From Frigoribacterium faeni (GTDB lineage: Bacteria > Actinomycetota > Actinomycetes > Actinomycetales > Microbacteriaceae): a DNA stretch of 64,000 bases. A program made the position numbers and the translations under genes. This document shows positions 63,889 to 64,000 of the stretch, in pieces. Position 1 is the stretch's first letter. Every line of letters begins with the position of its first letter. The stretch lies in contig NZ_BJUV01000014.1 in the NCBI RefSeq assembly GCF_007988805.1, positions 28,449 through 92,448 of the forward strand, read 5' to 3'. Below the pieces are notes generated by a model. It worked only from the letters and a program-made list of their open reading frames with translations. It was not told the DNA's origin and made no database searches.

Positions 63889-63947
63889 GTCCCGAACAGC
63901 GCACCGGAACTAGACGTGGTGCGGTGCGCGGAACGCGGTGCGGTGGC
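63889..63947. repeat. CTAG-centred inverted repeat with iterons (right copy)
   Basis: GCACCG...CTAGACGTGGTGC with CTAG at 63910-63913 is flanked by single iteron units on each side (GCACCGCGTCCC on the left, GGTGCGCGGAACGCGGTGC on the right). It belongs to the family at 48211 and 62791 and lies upstream of the small lipoprotein gene. Confidence 0.85.
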
Positions 63948-63955
63948 TATGGGGC

Positions 63956-64000
63956 CGCGCGGGCGGCCGGCGCGGGCGGCCGGCGCGGGCGGCCGGCGCG
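63956..64000. repeat. 13-bp GC-only tandem repeat at window end
   Basis: The unit CGCGGGCGGCCGG is repeated three times and runs on to the last base of the window, so the array is probably longer. It contains no A or T. Confidence 0.85.

Overview
The window is high-GC (about 70%) DNA from an actinobacterium. The gene content (a GTP-type PEP carboxykinase, a ScfR/RamB-type regulator, MDMPI-type mycothiol-related proteins, many GTG starts and GTGA/ATGA gene overlaps) fits a Microbacteriaceae-like genome. That placement is inference: there is no rRNA, and I found no tRNA I could support.

Region 1 (1-9.7 kb) is accessory and loosely organised. It carries small enzymes and family proteins: a NAD(P)-binding fragment, an MDMPI-like protein, CsbD, an Imm5-like protein, a coupled SRPBCC/DUF4166 pair, a cupin, DUF1963, an arginase relic, DUF6226, VOC, a TetR-DHFR-like pair and cytidine deaminase. 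Region 2 (9.75-15.4 kb) is a lower-GC island. It holds an AAA ATPase, two serine recombinases, a truncated surface protein ending in a phospholipase A2 domain, and a toxin-like C-terminal protein beside a probable immunity protein. Several of its genes are broken. Region 3 (15.7-19 kb) has a membrane protein, a membrane-anchored SpoIIE/RsbU phosphatase and a TetR regulator.

Region 4 (19.0-31.8 kb) is a purine/urate catabolic cluster. Xanthine dehydrogenase (an FAD subunit plus a fused FeS-Moco subunit), urate oxidase, HIU hydrolase, OHCU decarboxylase and guanine deaminase feed an allantoate branch: AllC, a PucG-type aminotransferase, an AtzH/HpxZ-amidase fusion, a formamidase-family protein and an RpiR regulator. 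Allantoinase is not in the window. Region 5 (31.9-35.7 kb) holds DUF2848, an MHS transporter, a GntR/FCD regulator and a nitrilase. Two matching ATAC-N5-GTAT sites lie in its divergent promoter regions. Region 6 (35.8-39.1 kb) has a BMP-type lipoprotein and a two-component system.

Region 7 (39.2-48.1 kb) groups the PEP/oxaloacetate node: pckG, a long-form GAPDH, a RamB/ScfR-like regulator and ppc. Region 8 (48.4-62.8 kb) is a complete L-rhamnose system: LldD, RhaB, an aldolase-dehydrogenase, RhaI, RhaM, a fucose/arabinose-isomerase-like protein, the ABC transporter RhaSQPT, and a LacI regulator with two matching operator candidates. The LacI gene appears to carry a small in-frame deletion. 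The window ends with a small lipoprotein.

Three repeat systems overlay this. (a) A nested palindromic hairpin occurs in four tandem copies at 44.8-45.3 kb and once at 35.8 kb, always between convergent genes. (b) A family of 19-bp iterons with CTAG-centred inverted repeats sits at both ends of the rhamnose locus (48.2, 62.8-63.3 and 63.9 kb). (c) A short word, GGAGGCGCG, is scattered on both strands through genes and spacers from 20 kb onward and is almost absent from the first 20 kb.
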